DNA of 42,946 nt from NCBI GenBank assembly GCA_017474485.1, contig JAFVHO010000230.1, positions 1 to 42,946 of the forward strand, read 5' to 3'. This stretch comes from Prevotella sp. (GTDB lineage: Bacteria; Bacteroidota; Bacteroidia; Bacteroidales; Bacteroidaceae). Position 1 is the first letter of the stretch; the number at the start of each line of letters is the position of its first letter. Below, piece by piece: positions 1 to 8,746 of this stretch. The position numbers and the translations under genes are program-made. The notes beneath the pieces are model-generated. The model ran no database searches. It saw only the letters and a program-made list of their open reading frames with translations, and was not told where the DNA came from.

Positions 1-1
1 A

Positions 2-33
2 TTTCCGCGAAAGTCGTATGCCTTCCGCGGAAA
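2..33 (-). terminator. Hairpin after the carAB stop codon
   Basis: An 8-bp perfect inverted repeat (TTTCCGCG at 2-9, CGCGGAAA at 26-33) with a 16-nt loop lies 26 nt beyond the carAB stop codon on the minus strand. It could end the pyrG-purF-carAB operon. The window edge hides whether a T-tract follows, so a terminator is only a suggestion. The right arm overlaps a smaller palindrome, TTCCGCGGAA. The 58 bases after the stop show no CarB-like continuation in any frame. Confidence 0.35.
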
Positions 34-58
34 AAAGTGAAGAACAGTCGTGATTCTC

Positions 59-2938
59 TTACAGGTACGACAGATATAGGTAGTTGGTCTGGGCGGGATA
101 CTCGGCGGCGAGGGTGTCAATCTGGTTGACGGTGGGCACGAGGCCTAGCATCTTGCGCCATTTGCGGATGGTGAGACCAGCCTGTTCCATCTTCATGCGC
201 TGCTCCAAGCCTATGGCACGTCCAATCTGGAAATCAGAGAAACCATAGACCTTGGCGGCATGCAGCAGCTGGAAGATTTCGGGTGAGCGCAGGTATTCCA
301 TGAACTCGCTGGGTTCCATAAACTCTGAGACCTCGGAAAGGAGGGCATTCTCCTTCAGTTGCTGGTCAATGTCGACAATATGCTTCAGTTTCTGCAGGAA
401 CCAGCGGTCAATCTTTGTCAGCTGGTGAATCTGCTCAATGGTATAGCCAATCTTCATGGCCTTCGACACTACGAAGATACGCAAATCCGTTGGTTCGCAG
501 AGGGCTGTCGCAATGTCTGCAATCTTGATTTCGTGATTCTCTACAAAACCATGCATGCCCTGGCCTATCATGCGGAGGCCCTTTTGCAGTGCTTCCTCGA
601 AGGTACGACCAATGGCCATTACCTCGCCTACACTTTTCATCGACGAGCCTAGCTGGCGTTTCACACCGTGGAACTTGGTCAGGTCCCAACGCGGTATCTT
701 TACAACAGCATAGTCGAGGGCTGGTTCAAAGAAAGCACTCGTAGTCTTGGTCACAGAGTTCTTCAACTCAAAGAGACCATAGCCGAGGCCCAGTTTAGCT
801 GCGACAAAGGCCAAAGGGTAACCTGTGGCTTTCGATGCCAATGCCGACGAACGACTCAAACGGGCGTTTACCTCGATGACACGATAGTCCTCCGATTGCG
901 GATCAAAAGCATATTGTACGTTACACTCGCCCACGATACCGATGTGGCGGATAATCTTGATGGCAAGGGCACGCAACTTGTGGTACTCGCTATTGGTAAG
1001 CGTCTGGCTTGGTGCCACCACAATCGACTCACCAGTATGGATGCCCAACGGGTCGAAGTTCTCCATGTTACAAACAGTGATACAGTTGTCGTAACGGTCG
1101 CGCACCACCTCGTACTCAATTTCCTTCCAACCCTTAAGGCTCTTCTCGACCAACACCTGTGGCGAGAACGAGAAGGCTTCCTCGGCTTGTGACAGCAGTT
1201 CCTCTTCGTTATCGCAGAAGCCAGAACCAAGTCCACCAAGGGCGTAGGCAGCACGCAGGATGACGGGGAAACCAAGTGCATGGGCTGCTTTCTGAACTTC
1301 TTCAACCGTGTTACAGGCTTCGCTTTTGATGGTTTTCACGCCAATCTCGTCGAGTCGTTTCACAAACAGGTCGCGGTCCTCAGTGTCGATGATAGCCTGC
1401 ACGGGTGTGCCTAATACCTTGACACCATATTTCTCTAAAATACCCTTCTCATAGAGTTCCACGCCACAGTTCAGGGCCGTCTGACCACCAAACGAGAGCA
1501 GGATGCCGTCAGGACGTTCCTTTTCGATAACGCGCTCTACGAACTCTGGTGTTACTGGTTGGAAATACACCGTGTCAGCCACATCCTTCGAGGTCTGCAC
1601 TGTAGCGATATTGGGGTTAATCAGTATCGAGTGAATACCTTCCTCCTTCAGAGCCTTCAGGGCCTGTGCACCACTATAGTCAAACTCACCTGCCTGTCCT
1701 ATTTTCAAGGCACCTGAACCCAGCAGGAGTACTTTCTTGGGAAGTGGAGCATCAGATTGCGAAGCCACACTCTGAGTTTTAGTCGAAGAACCGTTCCCAT
1801 GATTCAGCATTTTTACGAACTCATCAAACATCCATTCCGTATCCGTGGGACCTGAGCAGGCTTCGGGGTGGAACTGTGCCGACATCCAAGGGTTCGTCTT
1901 GTGACGAATACCCTCATTCGAGCCATCGTTCATATTCACAAACAGCGGTTCCCAATCCTCAGGCAACGTCTTGTCGTCAACGGCATAACCGTGATTCTGC
2001 GAGGTAATATAGCACTGAGTACTACCCACCCGCTGCACAGGTTGGTTATGCGAACGGTGACCATATTTCAGCTTGTAGGTCTTGGCACCAGCGGCACGGG
2101 CCAGCAGCTGGTTACCCAAGCAGATACCCATCAGCGGACGCACTGTTCCGCCATTGTCGGCCTTTCTCTTCTCGTTCTCCAGGAACGTGCGGATATGTGC
2201 CACCGTCTTGTCGCATTGCTCAGGGTCACCGGGACCATTAGCCAAGAACAATCCATCAAACTCCAGTTGATTGAAGTCGTAGTCCCAGGGCACACGAATC
2301 ACCTCAATGCCACGACGGATGAGACAGCGGATGATATTTGCCTTGACACCACAATCGACGAGGACAACTTTTTTCATTGAACATTGACCATTGACCATTG
2401 AACATTTTGGCTTGTAAGTAATCACCTTCTTGCAGCTGACCTTTTCCACCCAGTTCACGGAGCCGTAATCTAGACCATCTAGATTATCTAGACTATCTAG
2501 ACCTTCTAGGATAATTTTGCCCATCATCACACCATGCTCGCGCAGCACCTTCGTCAGTCGACGGGTATCAACGCCCGTCATAGCAGGAATCTTTTCGCGC
2601 TTCAGCCAACTGGCCAACGACTCTTTGGCGTTCCAGTGGGAATAGGTCTCGCTATAGTCGGCTACTATCAGGGCCTTGGGATGGATGCGGTCACTCTCCA
2701 TAAACAGGGGCAGACCATCGCTGCCCATGCCCGTATCAGGCACACCGTAGTTGCCTATCAGCGGGAATGACGTTACCAATATCTGACCAGCATAACTGGG
2801 GTCTGTCAAACTCTCAGGATAGCCCATCATAGCGGTATTGAACACCACCTCGCCTACCGTCTCAGCCTCATAGCCAAACGAGTAGCCGTGGAACACCGTA
2901 CCATCGCTGAGTATCAATCTTGCTTCTCTCTTCATCAT
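59..2938 (-). CDS. carAB: Carbamoyl-phosphate synthase: CarA fused to the N-terminal half of CarB
   Basis: Residues 1 to about 380 are a glutamine amidotransferase CarA: N-terminal CPSase small-chain domain, then a class I GATase with nucleophile Cys273 in GICLGN and the FHPEA His/Glu motif. A Ser/Gln-rich linker of about 20 residues leads into CarB from KKVLLLGSGALKIGQAGEFD, giving the first ATP-grasp (carboxyphosphate) half and the oligomerisation domain. The protein ends at NYLYLSYL, roughly residue 555 in CarB numbering, where normal CarB goes on for about 500 more residues with the carbamate-kinase half and the allosteric domain. Either the second half is a separate gene beyond the window, the protein works as a homodimer of the first half, or the gene is broken. 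The product would be carbamoyl phosphate for pyrimidine and arginine synthesis. The start ATG directly abuts the purF stop codon. Two tandem repeats lie in frame within CarA (2375-2406 and 2469-2509). Confidence 0.9.
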   Translation of the reverse strand: MMKREARLILSDGTVFHGYSFGYEAETVGEVVFNTAMMGYPESLTDPSYAGQILVTSFPLIGNYGVPDTGMGSDGLPLFMESDRIHPKALIVADYSETYSHWNAKESLASWLKREKIPAMTGVDTRRLTKVLREHGVMMGKIILEGLDSLDNLDGLDYGSVNWVEKVSCKKVITYKPKCSMVNGQCSMKKVVLVDCGVKANIIRCLIRRGIEVIRVPWDYDFNQLEFDGLFLANGPGDPEQCDKTVAHIRTFLENEKRKADNGGTVRPLMGICLGNQLLARAAGAKTYKLKYGHRSHNQPVQRVGSTQCYITSQNHGYAVDDKTLPEDWEPLFVNMNDGSNEGIRHKTNPWMSAQFHPEACSGPTDTEWMFDEFVKMLNHGNGSSTKTQSVASQSDAPLPKKVLLLGSGALKIGQAGEFDYSGAQALKALKEEGIHSILINPNIATVQTSKDVADTVYFQPVTPEFVERVIEKERPDGILLSFGGQTALNCGVELYEKGILEKYGVKVLGTPVQAIIDTEDRDLFVKRLDEIGVKTIKSEACNTVEEVQKAAHALGFPVILRAAYALGGLGSGFCDNEEELLSQAEEAFSFSPQVLVEKSLKGWKEIEYEVVRDRYDNCITVCNMENFDPLGIHTGESIVVAPSQTLTNSEYHKLRALAIKIIRHIGIVGECNVQYAFDPQSEDYRVIEVNARLSRSSALASKATGYPLAFVAAKLGLGYGLFELKNSVTKTTSAFFEPALDYAVVKIPRWDLTKFHGVKRQLGSSMKSVGEVMAIGRTFEEALQKGLRMIGQGMHGFVENHEIKIADIATALCEPTDLRIFVVSKAMKIGYTIEQIHQLTKIDRWFLQKLKHIVDIDQQLKENALLSEVSEFMEPSEFMEYLRSPEIFQLLHAAKVYGFSDFQIGRAIGLEQRMKMEQAGLTIRKWRKMLGLVPTVNQIDTLAAEYPAQTNYLYLSYL
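2375..2406. repeat. 7-bp tandem repeat (CATTGAN) inside carA
   Basis: About 4.6 units of CATTGAA/CATTGAC run without interruption. Read on the minus strand they encode CSMVNGQCSM, placed in the linker between the CarA N-terminal domain and the GATase domain, just before KKVVLVDCG. E. coli CarA has unrelated linker sequence here. The same unit recurs inside pyrG at 4905-4943. Confidence 0.85.
2469..2509. repeat. 9-bp tandem repeat (TCTAGANNN) inside carA
   Basis: About 4.6 units of TCTAGA plus three variable bases encode repeated Leu-Asp-X residues (GLDSLDNLDGLDYG) in the CarA N-terminal region. The 9-bp period preserves the reading frame. The same unit occurs in the GH95 gene at 24656-24687 but is read there as Ser-Arg-X, so the repeat is a DNA element and not a shared protein motif. 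Confidence 0.85.
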
Positions 2939-4678
2939 TTATTGTTGCTTCTTCTGTTTGTTATCAATATAGTTCACGAACGCCTGATTACAAAGGCGCG
3001 TACCGCCTGGCGTGGGATAATGACCGGTAAAGTACCAGTCGCCAGGATGGTTGGGACAAGCCTCGTGCAGTCCCTCGATGCTTTGGAACACCAGTTCAAT
3101 TGGTGCCTGCATACCCTTTGGATGCAGCATCTCTACTATCTTATGATTTATTTCCTCGACAGTAAACGGCTCGTACAGTGCACGAACGTGATTCTCGGAT
3201 TGCGGATTGCGCTTACAAGCCAAATACACATCATTCACCAACTGCCACATGCCGCGTTCTTCAATCAATGCCATCGTGGCACGGAAGGCACAAAACTCCT
3301 CCAGACGAGCCATGTCGATGCCGTAGTAGTCGGGATAGCGAATCTGCGGCGAGCTGCTGACCATCACAATCTTCTTGGGATGCAGACGGTCCAGGATCTT
3401 GAAGATGCTCTCTCTTAATGTCGTACCGCGAACAATGCTGTCGTCGATAATCACGAGGTTGTCCTCGTAGGGTCTGAGCGAGCCGTAGCTGATGTCATAG
3501 ACGTGGGCAGCCAGATCGTTACGCTCGCTGTTGTCGGCAATGAAGGTGCGCATCTTGATGTCCTTCCAAACGACCTTTTCTGTACGCACATCACCATGCA
3601 GCTTACGGAAACCATCCGTCATGCCGTAGTAGGCCACCTCGGCAGTGTTGGGGATATATGAAAATACCGTATTGGCGACGTCGCCATCGATAGCCTTGAG
3701 GATGGCGGGTGTCAGCTGTTCGCCCAGTCGTTTGCGCTCTTGATAGATTTCGCAATCGGAACCACGACTGAAATAGATACGCTCGAAGCTGCAGGCCGCC
3801 AGCTGTTGTGCTGGCATAATCTGCTCCAGATGACTCTCGCCGTTCTTGCGGACAATGAGTGCCTGTCCTGGCTGCAACTCCCGGATATCCTTGCTGTCTA
3901 AGTCGAAGGTGGTTTGTAGCACGGGGCGCTCGCTGGCCAAAGCCACTATCTCGTCGTCCTGATAATAGAACGCTGGACGGATTCCCCACGGGTCGCGGAC
4001 GCTGAACATCTCGCCGCTGCCCGTCAGTCCGCACATCACGTAACCACCATCGTAGTGGCACATCGTCTTTTTCAGTACGTTGGCCATCTCTACATGGCCA
4101 TCTATATAATCGGTAATATCTGTTCCTTCCAATCCTTTTTCGCGAGCCTCTTGGTAAAGTCGCTCCACCTCGCGGTCCAAACGGTGACCCATCAGTTCCA
4201 GCGTGATGTACGAGTCGCCAAAGATACGCGGCGACTGACCTTGGGCCGTCAGGAAACGAAAGACCTCGTCAATGTTGGTCATGTTGAAGTTACCGCACAG
4301 GCAGAGGTTCTTAGCGCGCCAGTTGTTTCGACGCAGGAATGGATGCACGAACGTCAGTCCGCTCTTGCCCGTCGTAGAATAGCGCAGATGACCCATCAGC
4401 AGTTCGCCCTTCATCTCCTCCGTCACACGACTGAATATCTCGGTGATGGCGTCCTTGCCCTCAGCCTTCTCACGGAACATGTACTCTGTGCCAGGCTCGT
4501 TCTTCAGACTGACCGAGGCAATACCGGCACCCTCCTGTCCGCGGTTGTGCTGCTTCTCCATCATCAGATACAGCTTGTTGAACCCATAGGCCCACGTACC
4601 ATATTTCTTTTCGTAGTAGTCCAAAGGCTTCAGCAGGCGAATCATCGCCACTCCGCATTCATGCTTCAGTTGTTCCAT
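2939..4678 (-). CDS. purF: Amidophosphoribosyltransferase-like class II glutamine amidotransferase
   Basis: The 579-aa protein has an N-terminal Ntn-type GATase II domain with the predicted nucleophile Cys8 in HECGV, preceded by a seven-residue propeptide, and a C-terminal phosphoribosyltransferase domain with the PRPP-binding signature VIIDDSIVRGTT. This is the PurF family, which makes phosphoribosylamine from PRPP and glutamine, the first step of purine synthesis. It is longer than typical PurF (about 470-505 aa). It is possible that the organism carries a second, canonical PurF and that this operon-bound paralogue is specialised, which the window cannot show. It lies one base after the pyrG stop codon and directly abuts carAB, so co-translation is likely. 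Confidence 0.85.
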   Translation of the reverse strand: MEQLKHECGVAMIRLLKPLDYYEKKYGTWAYGFNKLYLMMEKQHNRGQEGAGIASVSLKNEPGTEYMFREKAEGKDAITEIFSRVTEEMKGELLMGHLRYSTTGKSGLTFVHPFLRRNNWRAKNLCLCGNFNMTNIDEVFRFLTAQGQSPRIFGDSYITLELMGHRLDREVERLYQEAREKGLEGTDITDYIDGHVEMANVLKKTMCHYDGGYVMCGLTGSGEMFSVRDPWGIRPAFYYQDDEIVALASERPVLQTTFDLDSKDIRELQPGQALIVRKNGESHLEQIMPAQQLAACSFERIYFSRGSDCEIYQERKRLGEQLTPAILKAIDGDVANTVFSYIPNTAEVAYYGMTDGFRKLHGDVRTEKVVWKDIKMRTFIADNSERNDLAAHVYDISYGSLRPYEDNLVIIDDSIVRGTTLRESIFKILDRLHPKKIVMVSSSPQIRYPDYYGIDMARLEEFCAFRATMALIEERGMWQLVNDVYLACKRNPQSENHVRALYEPFTVEEINHKIVEMLHPKGMQAPIELVFQSIEGLHEACPNHPGDWYFTGHYPTPGGTRLCNQAFVNYIDNKQKKQQ

Positions 4679-4679
4679 A

Positions 4680-6362
4680 TTAGATGCAGGCCTTTATAAA
4701 CGACATAAACAATGGGTGCGGATGTAGCACCGTCGAAGAGTACTCGGGATGGAACTGCGCACCAATGTACCAGCGCTTTTCTGGTATCTCGACTATCTCG
4801 ACCAGATTGGCGGTAGGATTGATGCCCACGCACTTCATGCCAGCCTGCTCGTATTCCTTTTTATATGCGTTGTTGAACTCATAACGATGGCGGTGGCGTT
4901 CCTTAATTGACCATTGACCATTGATCATTGAACATTGAACATTATAGGCTTGCGCAACCTTGCTTCCTTCCCTCAGTTCGCACTCGTATGCGCCCAGTCG
5001 CATAGTGCCGCCCATCTGCGTGATACTTTTCTGCTCCTCCATGATGTCAATGACGTTGTGCGGGGTGTCTGGATTCATTTCTGCACTATTGGCATCCTTA
5101 TAGCCCAGCACGTTACGGGCAAACTCAATGACCATCATCTGCATACCCAAGCAGATGCCGAAGGTGGGGATGTCGTTGGTACGCGTGTATTCGGCGGCAA
5201 TAATCTTGCCCTCGATGCCACGCTGACCGAATCCTGGACAGATGACGATGCCAGCCATACCCTCCAACTGTGTGGCGACGTTTTCCGTCGTCAGTTGTTC
5301 GCTATTGATAAAATGAATCTTGGCCTTCACGTCGTTATAGATACCCGCCAGATTCAGACTCTCACGGATGCTTTTATAGGCATCCTGCAGGTCGTACTTG
5401 CCCACCAGTCCGATGTGTACCTCTTTCGTTGCGTTACGTTGTTTCTCCAAGAAGTCATGCCAGGGTTTCATGGCGGGCGTCTCGCCAACTGGAATACCAA
5501 TCTTACGCATGATGGCGGCATCAAGTCCCTGCTTCTGCATGCTCACCGGCACCTCGTAGATGCTTGGCATATCCTCGCTCTGCACCACGCACTCCAGATC
5601 GACATTACAGAAAGACGCCACCTTCAAACGTATGGAGTCGCTGAGGTGGCGTTCGGTTCTGAGGACGAGGATGTCGGGCTGAATACCCATGCCCTGCAGT
5701 TCCTTCACGCTATGCTGCGTCGGTTTCGTCTTCAACTCATCGGCTGCCTTCAGATAGGGCACGTACGTCAGATGCACACACACGGCATCGCGACCCAGTT
5801 GCCAGCGCAGTTGTCGAATGGCTTCCATAAATGGTGCACTCTCAATGTCGCCAATGGTACCGCCCACTTCTGTTATCACGAAGTCCAAATCTTCTTGGGC
5901 GGCAGCATTGCGTGCCACACTCTCTCCTTCAGGTGAGAGAAATTTTTCACTATTCACAGTTCCCTTTTCACTTAAGCGGAGCATGCGACGCTTTATCTCG
6001 TCGGTGATGTGCGGCACCACCTGGATTGTCTTGCCCAGATAGTCACCGTGTCGCTCGCGGTCGATGACGGTCTTGTAGATGCGGCCCGTCGTAATCGAGT
6101 TATTGCGGGTGGTGTGAATACCCGTAAAGCGCTCGTAGTGACCGAGGTCGAGGTCAGTCTCGAAACCATCCTCCGTCACGTAGCACTCGCCGTGCTCATA
6201 GGGATTTAGCGTACCTGGGTCGATGTTGATGTACGGGTCAAACTTTTGAATGGTGACTTTGTAGCCGCGGGCCTGCAGCAGTTTGCCGATACTGGCGGAA
6301 ATGATGCCTTTTCCCAACGAGGAAACCACACCGCCCGTGACAAAAATGTACTTTGTATCCAT
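4680..6362 (-). CDS. pyrG: CTP synthase
   Basis: The 560-aa protein starts MDTKYIFVTGGVVSSLGKG, the classical ATP-binding start of the synthase (amidoligase) domain, and ends with a class I GATase: Cys404 in FGICLGM and His/Glu in QFHPEYSS. It converts UTP to CTP with ATP and glutamine. Compared with E. coli PyrG (nucleophile Cys379) the Cys lies 25 residues later, which matches an insertion near residues 125-155 after HITDEIKRR. That insertion contains a 7-bp tandem repeat and a small inverted repeat. A second insertion (VQCSMINGQWSIK), before the conserved ERHRHRYE, is encoded by another 7-bp repeat. It is the first gene of pyrG-purF-carAB and has its own promoter upstream. Confidence 0.97.
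   Translation of the reverse strand: MDTKYIFVTGGVVSSLGKGIISASIGKLLQARGYKVTIQKFDPYINIDPGTLNPYEHGECYVTEDGFETDLDLGHYERFTGIHTTRNNSITTGRIYKTVIDRERHGDYLGKTIQVVPHITDEIKRRMLRLSEKGTVNSEKFLSPEGESVARNAAAQEDLDFVITEVGGTIGDIESAPFMEAIRQLRWQLGRDAVCVHLTYVPYLKAADELKTKPTQHSVKELQGMGIQPDILVLRTERHLSDSIRLKVASFCNVDLECVVQSEDMPSIYEVPVSMQKQGLDAAIMRKIGIPVGETPAMKPWHDFLEKQRNATKEVHIGLVGKYDLQDAYKSIRESLNLAGIYNDVKAKIHFINSEQLTTENVATQLEGMAGIVICPGFGQRGIEGKIIAAEYTRTNDIPTFGICLGMQMMVIEFARNVLGYKDANSAEMNPDTPHNVIDIMEEQKSITQMGGTMRLGAYECELREGSKVAQAYNVQCSMINGQWSIKERHRHRYEFNNAYKKEYEQAGMKCVGINPTANLVEIVEIPEKRWYIGAQFHPEYSSTVLHPHPLFMSFIKACI
4905..4943. repeat. 7-bp tandem repeat (CATTGAN) inside pyrG
   Basis: About 5.6 heptads (AATTGAC, two CATTGAY units, two CATTGAA units, final CATT) encode NVQCSMINGQWSI in the GATase domain just before ERHRHRYE. 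E. coli PyrG has only a short YNAPTIV segment there. The reading frame is preserved. The unit matches the repeat in carA. Confidence 0.85.
5921..5973. repeat. Inverted repeat plus 7-bp (TTCACNN) repeat inside pyrG
   Basis: An imperfect inverted repeat (TCTCTCCT and AGGTGAGA, 5921-5940) is followed by four heptads of TTCACNN (5946-5973, one unit TTCCCTT). Together they encode roughly LSEKGTVNSEKFLSPEGE within the extra 25 or so residues of this CTP synthase. The composition looks like intergenic repeat DNA captured in frame. Confidence 0.7.
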
Positions 6363-6387
6363 AAAACAAATCGTATTTTATGGACTG

Positions 6388-6420
6388 CAAAGTTACGACT
6401 ATTCCCGCTCTTGGCCAATC
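6388..6420 (-). promoter_or_regulatory. Bacteroidota-type promoter of pyrG-purF-carAB
   Basis: A TAACTTTG -7 box (6388-6395) follows an ATTGG -33 box (about 6415-6419) with about 20 nt between them. The start codon lies about 25 nt downstream. The rest of the 6363-6554 gap holds no gene and nothing else recognisable. Confidence 0.75.
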
Positions 6421-6554
6421 ATTGCCATATTTTTTGATTGTTAAAATTACCCTTAACTTACAATTTGTCAAGTTTTCAAGACTACAACCCCTCTATTTTC
6501 TTTCTCTTTGTCGAAAAACAGCTCCAAAAACTTACAAAATGATAAAGGGTTAAG

Positions 6555-8663
6555 CTATTTAATCTCACTCCATTTGGGCGGTTCCACACCAAGCAGATAA
6601 CGCACGAAGAAGTCATGACGCTTATGGTCACCATAGTCATCGCCCATGGTATGACCAGCACCCGATATGACAACGAGTTCGAAGTCCTTGCCAGCTTTCT
6701 CGAGGGCAGCCACCACCTGCATGGTTGAAGCGGGGTCTACGTTGTCGTCCTTTTCGCCTACGACAAGCATCAGCGGGCGTTCCAACCTATAGGCATTCTC
6801 CACATTCGAACAGGCCACATAGCTCGAGTCGACAGGATAGCCCATCCATTGCTCGTTCCACCAAATCTTATCCATCCTATTGTCATGACAGCCACAGGCA
6901 GCATAGGCCGCTTTATAGAAGTCGCCATGCCACAAAACTGCAGCCAGTGCATTCTGTCCGCCAGCAGAGCATCCATAGATTCCCACACGATTGAGGTCCA
7001 TATAAGGATACTTGGCTGCTGCAGCACGCAGCCAGGCAATACGGTCAGGGAAACCACCATCCTTCAGGTTCTTATAGCAGACCTCCTCGAAGGCACGCGT
7101 ACGGAACGATGTGGTCATGCCATCCACCTGCACCACGATGAAGCCCAGCTCTGCCAACTCCGCCATACCCCATATCCATGGCGTAAACGACTTTGGCACA
7201 TATTGGTCGCCAGGACCGCTATAGATATATTCAACGACAGGATAAGTCTTCGAGGGATCGAAGTTGGAAGGACGCATAATGATGCCCCACATCGGTGTAA
7301 TGCCATCGCGTCCAGGGGCAGCAAACACCTCGGGCGCTTGCCAGCCTTGAGCTTTAAGGCGAGTAATATCAGCCGTTTCCAACGTGCGTAACAGCCGTCC
7401 GTCAGATGTCCGGCGCAACACGGTCACGGGCGGTGTCTCGACAGTAGAATATGTATCAATCACGTACTGCATATCGGCAGTAAACGTAGCTTTGTGGTGT
7501 CCTTCCTCAGGGGTCAGACAAACAAGATGGCGTCCGTCGAGTCCTATCTTATAATAATGAATAAGGTAAGGGTCTTCCGTCTTGTTCATACCGTTGGCAG
7601 AGAAGTAGACCACACCAGCTTTCTCGTCAACATGCTGTATCTCACGCACATAGAATTCGCCTTTCGTCACCTGACGGATCAAACGAGCTTTCTGTCTGTC
7701 ATACAAATAAATATGATTGCGACCGTCGCGTTCGCTGGTCCACAGAATACGACGGCTGTCACGGAAGTCGTGGCGATAAAGGCGGTTATAGTTGACGTAC
7801 TTCTCGTTGGTCTCCTCGATGAGCGTTCGCACAGCACCCGTCTCAGCATCCAGTTCCAAGAGTCGATAGGTCTTATGACCACGTTCATTGAAGGTAAAGG
7901 TCAGCGTACGGCTATTACTATCCCAGTGGGGAGCCGACACATGATACTGATGTCGGAATAGTTCAGTAGAGGGATTGACCAGGCGGCCTGTAGCTATTTC
8001 CACCACTACCGGCACACGATAGTCCAACGAATCGCCTGGTTTGGCATATTCCTGTTTGTGTAGTAGGGGCTCTACGGCTCCATATTCTACCTGTTGGTGA
8101 CCGTCACGCGGCATTGCTTCAACATAGTAGATGTAGCGCTTGGGGGCTGGTGTGATGCGAACGGTAGCATAATAACGGCCATCGGGCGAGAACGAGCCCC
8201 AGCCCGAATAATAGCCAACAGAATCGCCATCGGTAGTCAACGGCTTTTCTTCTTGACCACGACGCGTCCACAGATTGTTGTCACGATGGAACACAACGAG
8301 CATACTGTCAACGGGCGACACTTGCCAACCACGTTTCTCGTCAGGCACTTCCGACCAGTAGTGTTGTGGTCTGCGCTGACGACGAGGCGGCTGCTGACGT
8401 GGCGGCTCAGGATTCTCAGGCAACACAGTGACTTTGTTGCTGTCGGCATCCACCTCCTTATACACCATCTGCCGTCCGTCCCAAACGGAATACCAGAAGC
8501 GATGACTATCGCCCATACGGTGGACGTTGACATCGCCATTGGCCATCTTCCATGAATAATTGACCCGTACGGCATTAGCTCGTTTGTAGTCCTCCAATGT
8601 GCCTTGCGCAAAGCTACTGGTTGCAAAGAATGACAGCAGCAGAATTGTTAGTATGATTTTCAT
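6555..8663 (-). CDS. Secreted S9-family dipeptidyl peptidase (DPP IV-like)
   Basis: The 702-aa protein has an N-terminal signal peptide (MKIILTILLLSFFATSSFAQ), a DPP IV-type beta-propeller over about residues 90-460, and a C-terminal alpha/beta-hydrolase. Ser566 lies in GCSAGG, and a plausible Asp (GEKDDNVDP) and His (SGAGHTMGD) complete the catalytic triad. The family removes N-terminal dipeptides, often X-Pro, in the periplasm or at the cell surface as part of peptide feeding. A Pro/Arg/Gln-rich patch (PPRQQPPRRQRRPQ) lies near residue 90 and has no obvious role. The gene lies downstream of pnp on the same strand; no clear -7 box was found in the short gap, so read-through from pnp is possible. 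Confidence 0.93.
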   Translation of the reverse strand: MKIILTILLLSFFATSSFAQGTLEDYKRANAVRVNYSWKMANGDVNVHRMGDSHRFWYSVWDGRQMVYKEVDADSNKVTVLPENPEPPRQQPPRRQRRPQHYWSEVPDEKRGWQVSPVDSMLVVFHRDNNLWTRRGQEEKPLTTDGDSVGYYSGWGSFSPDGRYYATVRITPAPKRYIYYVEAMPRDGHQQVEYGAVEPLLHKQEYAKPGDSLDYRVPVVVEIATGRLVNPSTELFRHQYHVSAPHWDSNSRTLTFTFNERGHKTYRLLELDAETGAVRTLIEETNEKYVNYNRLYRHDFRDSRRILWTSERDGRNHIYLYDRQKARLIRQVTKGEFYVREIQHVDEKAGVVYFSANGMNKTEDPYLIHYYKIGLDGRHLVCLTPEEGHHKATFTADMQYVIDTYSTVETPPVTVLRRTSDGRLLRTLETADITRLKAQGWQAPEVFAAPGRDGITPMWGIIMRPSNFDPSKTYPVVEYIYSGPGDQYVPKSFTPWIWGMAELAELGFIVVQVDGMTTSFRTRAFEEVCYKNLKDGGFPDRIAWLRAAAAKYPYMDLNRVGIYGCSAGGQNALAAVLWHGDFYKAAYAACGCHDNRMDKIWWNEQWMGYPVDSSYVACSNVENAYRLERPLMLVVGEKDDNVDPASTMQVVAALEKAGKDFELVVISGAGHTMGDDYGDHKRHDFFVRYLLGVEPPKWSEIK

Positions 8664-8688
8664 TATATTATCTCATTATAAATGCTAA

Positions 8689-8720
8689 TCGCCAGCCCAA
8701 TCTGACTGATGAGCTGGCGA
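8689..8720 (-). terminator. Possible hairpin terminator after pnp
   Basis: An 8-bp inverted repeat (TCGCCAGC and GCTGGCGA) with a 16-nt loop lies between the pnp stop codon and the S9 peptidase start. What follows on the minus strand is AT-rich but not a clear T-run, so it may be a weak terminator, an attenuator or an mRNA-stabilising stem. Confidence 0.4.
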
Positions 8721-8746
8721 ATAGCTATAGTGATTTCTACTTCTAT

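Noticed and set aside
4935..5936. 333-codon open frame opposite pyrG
   Set aside because: It lies entirely antisense to a well-conserved gene, has no signal, no family resemblance and no promoter, and is explained by codon bias.
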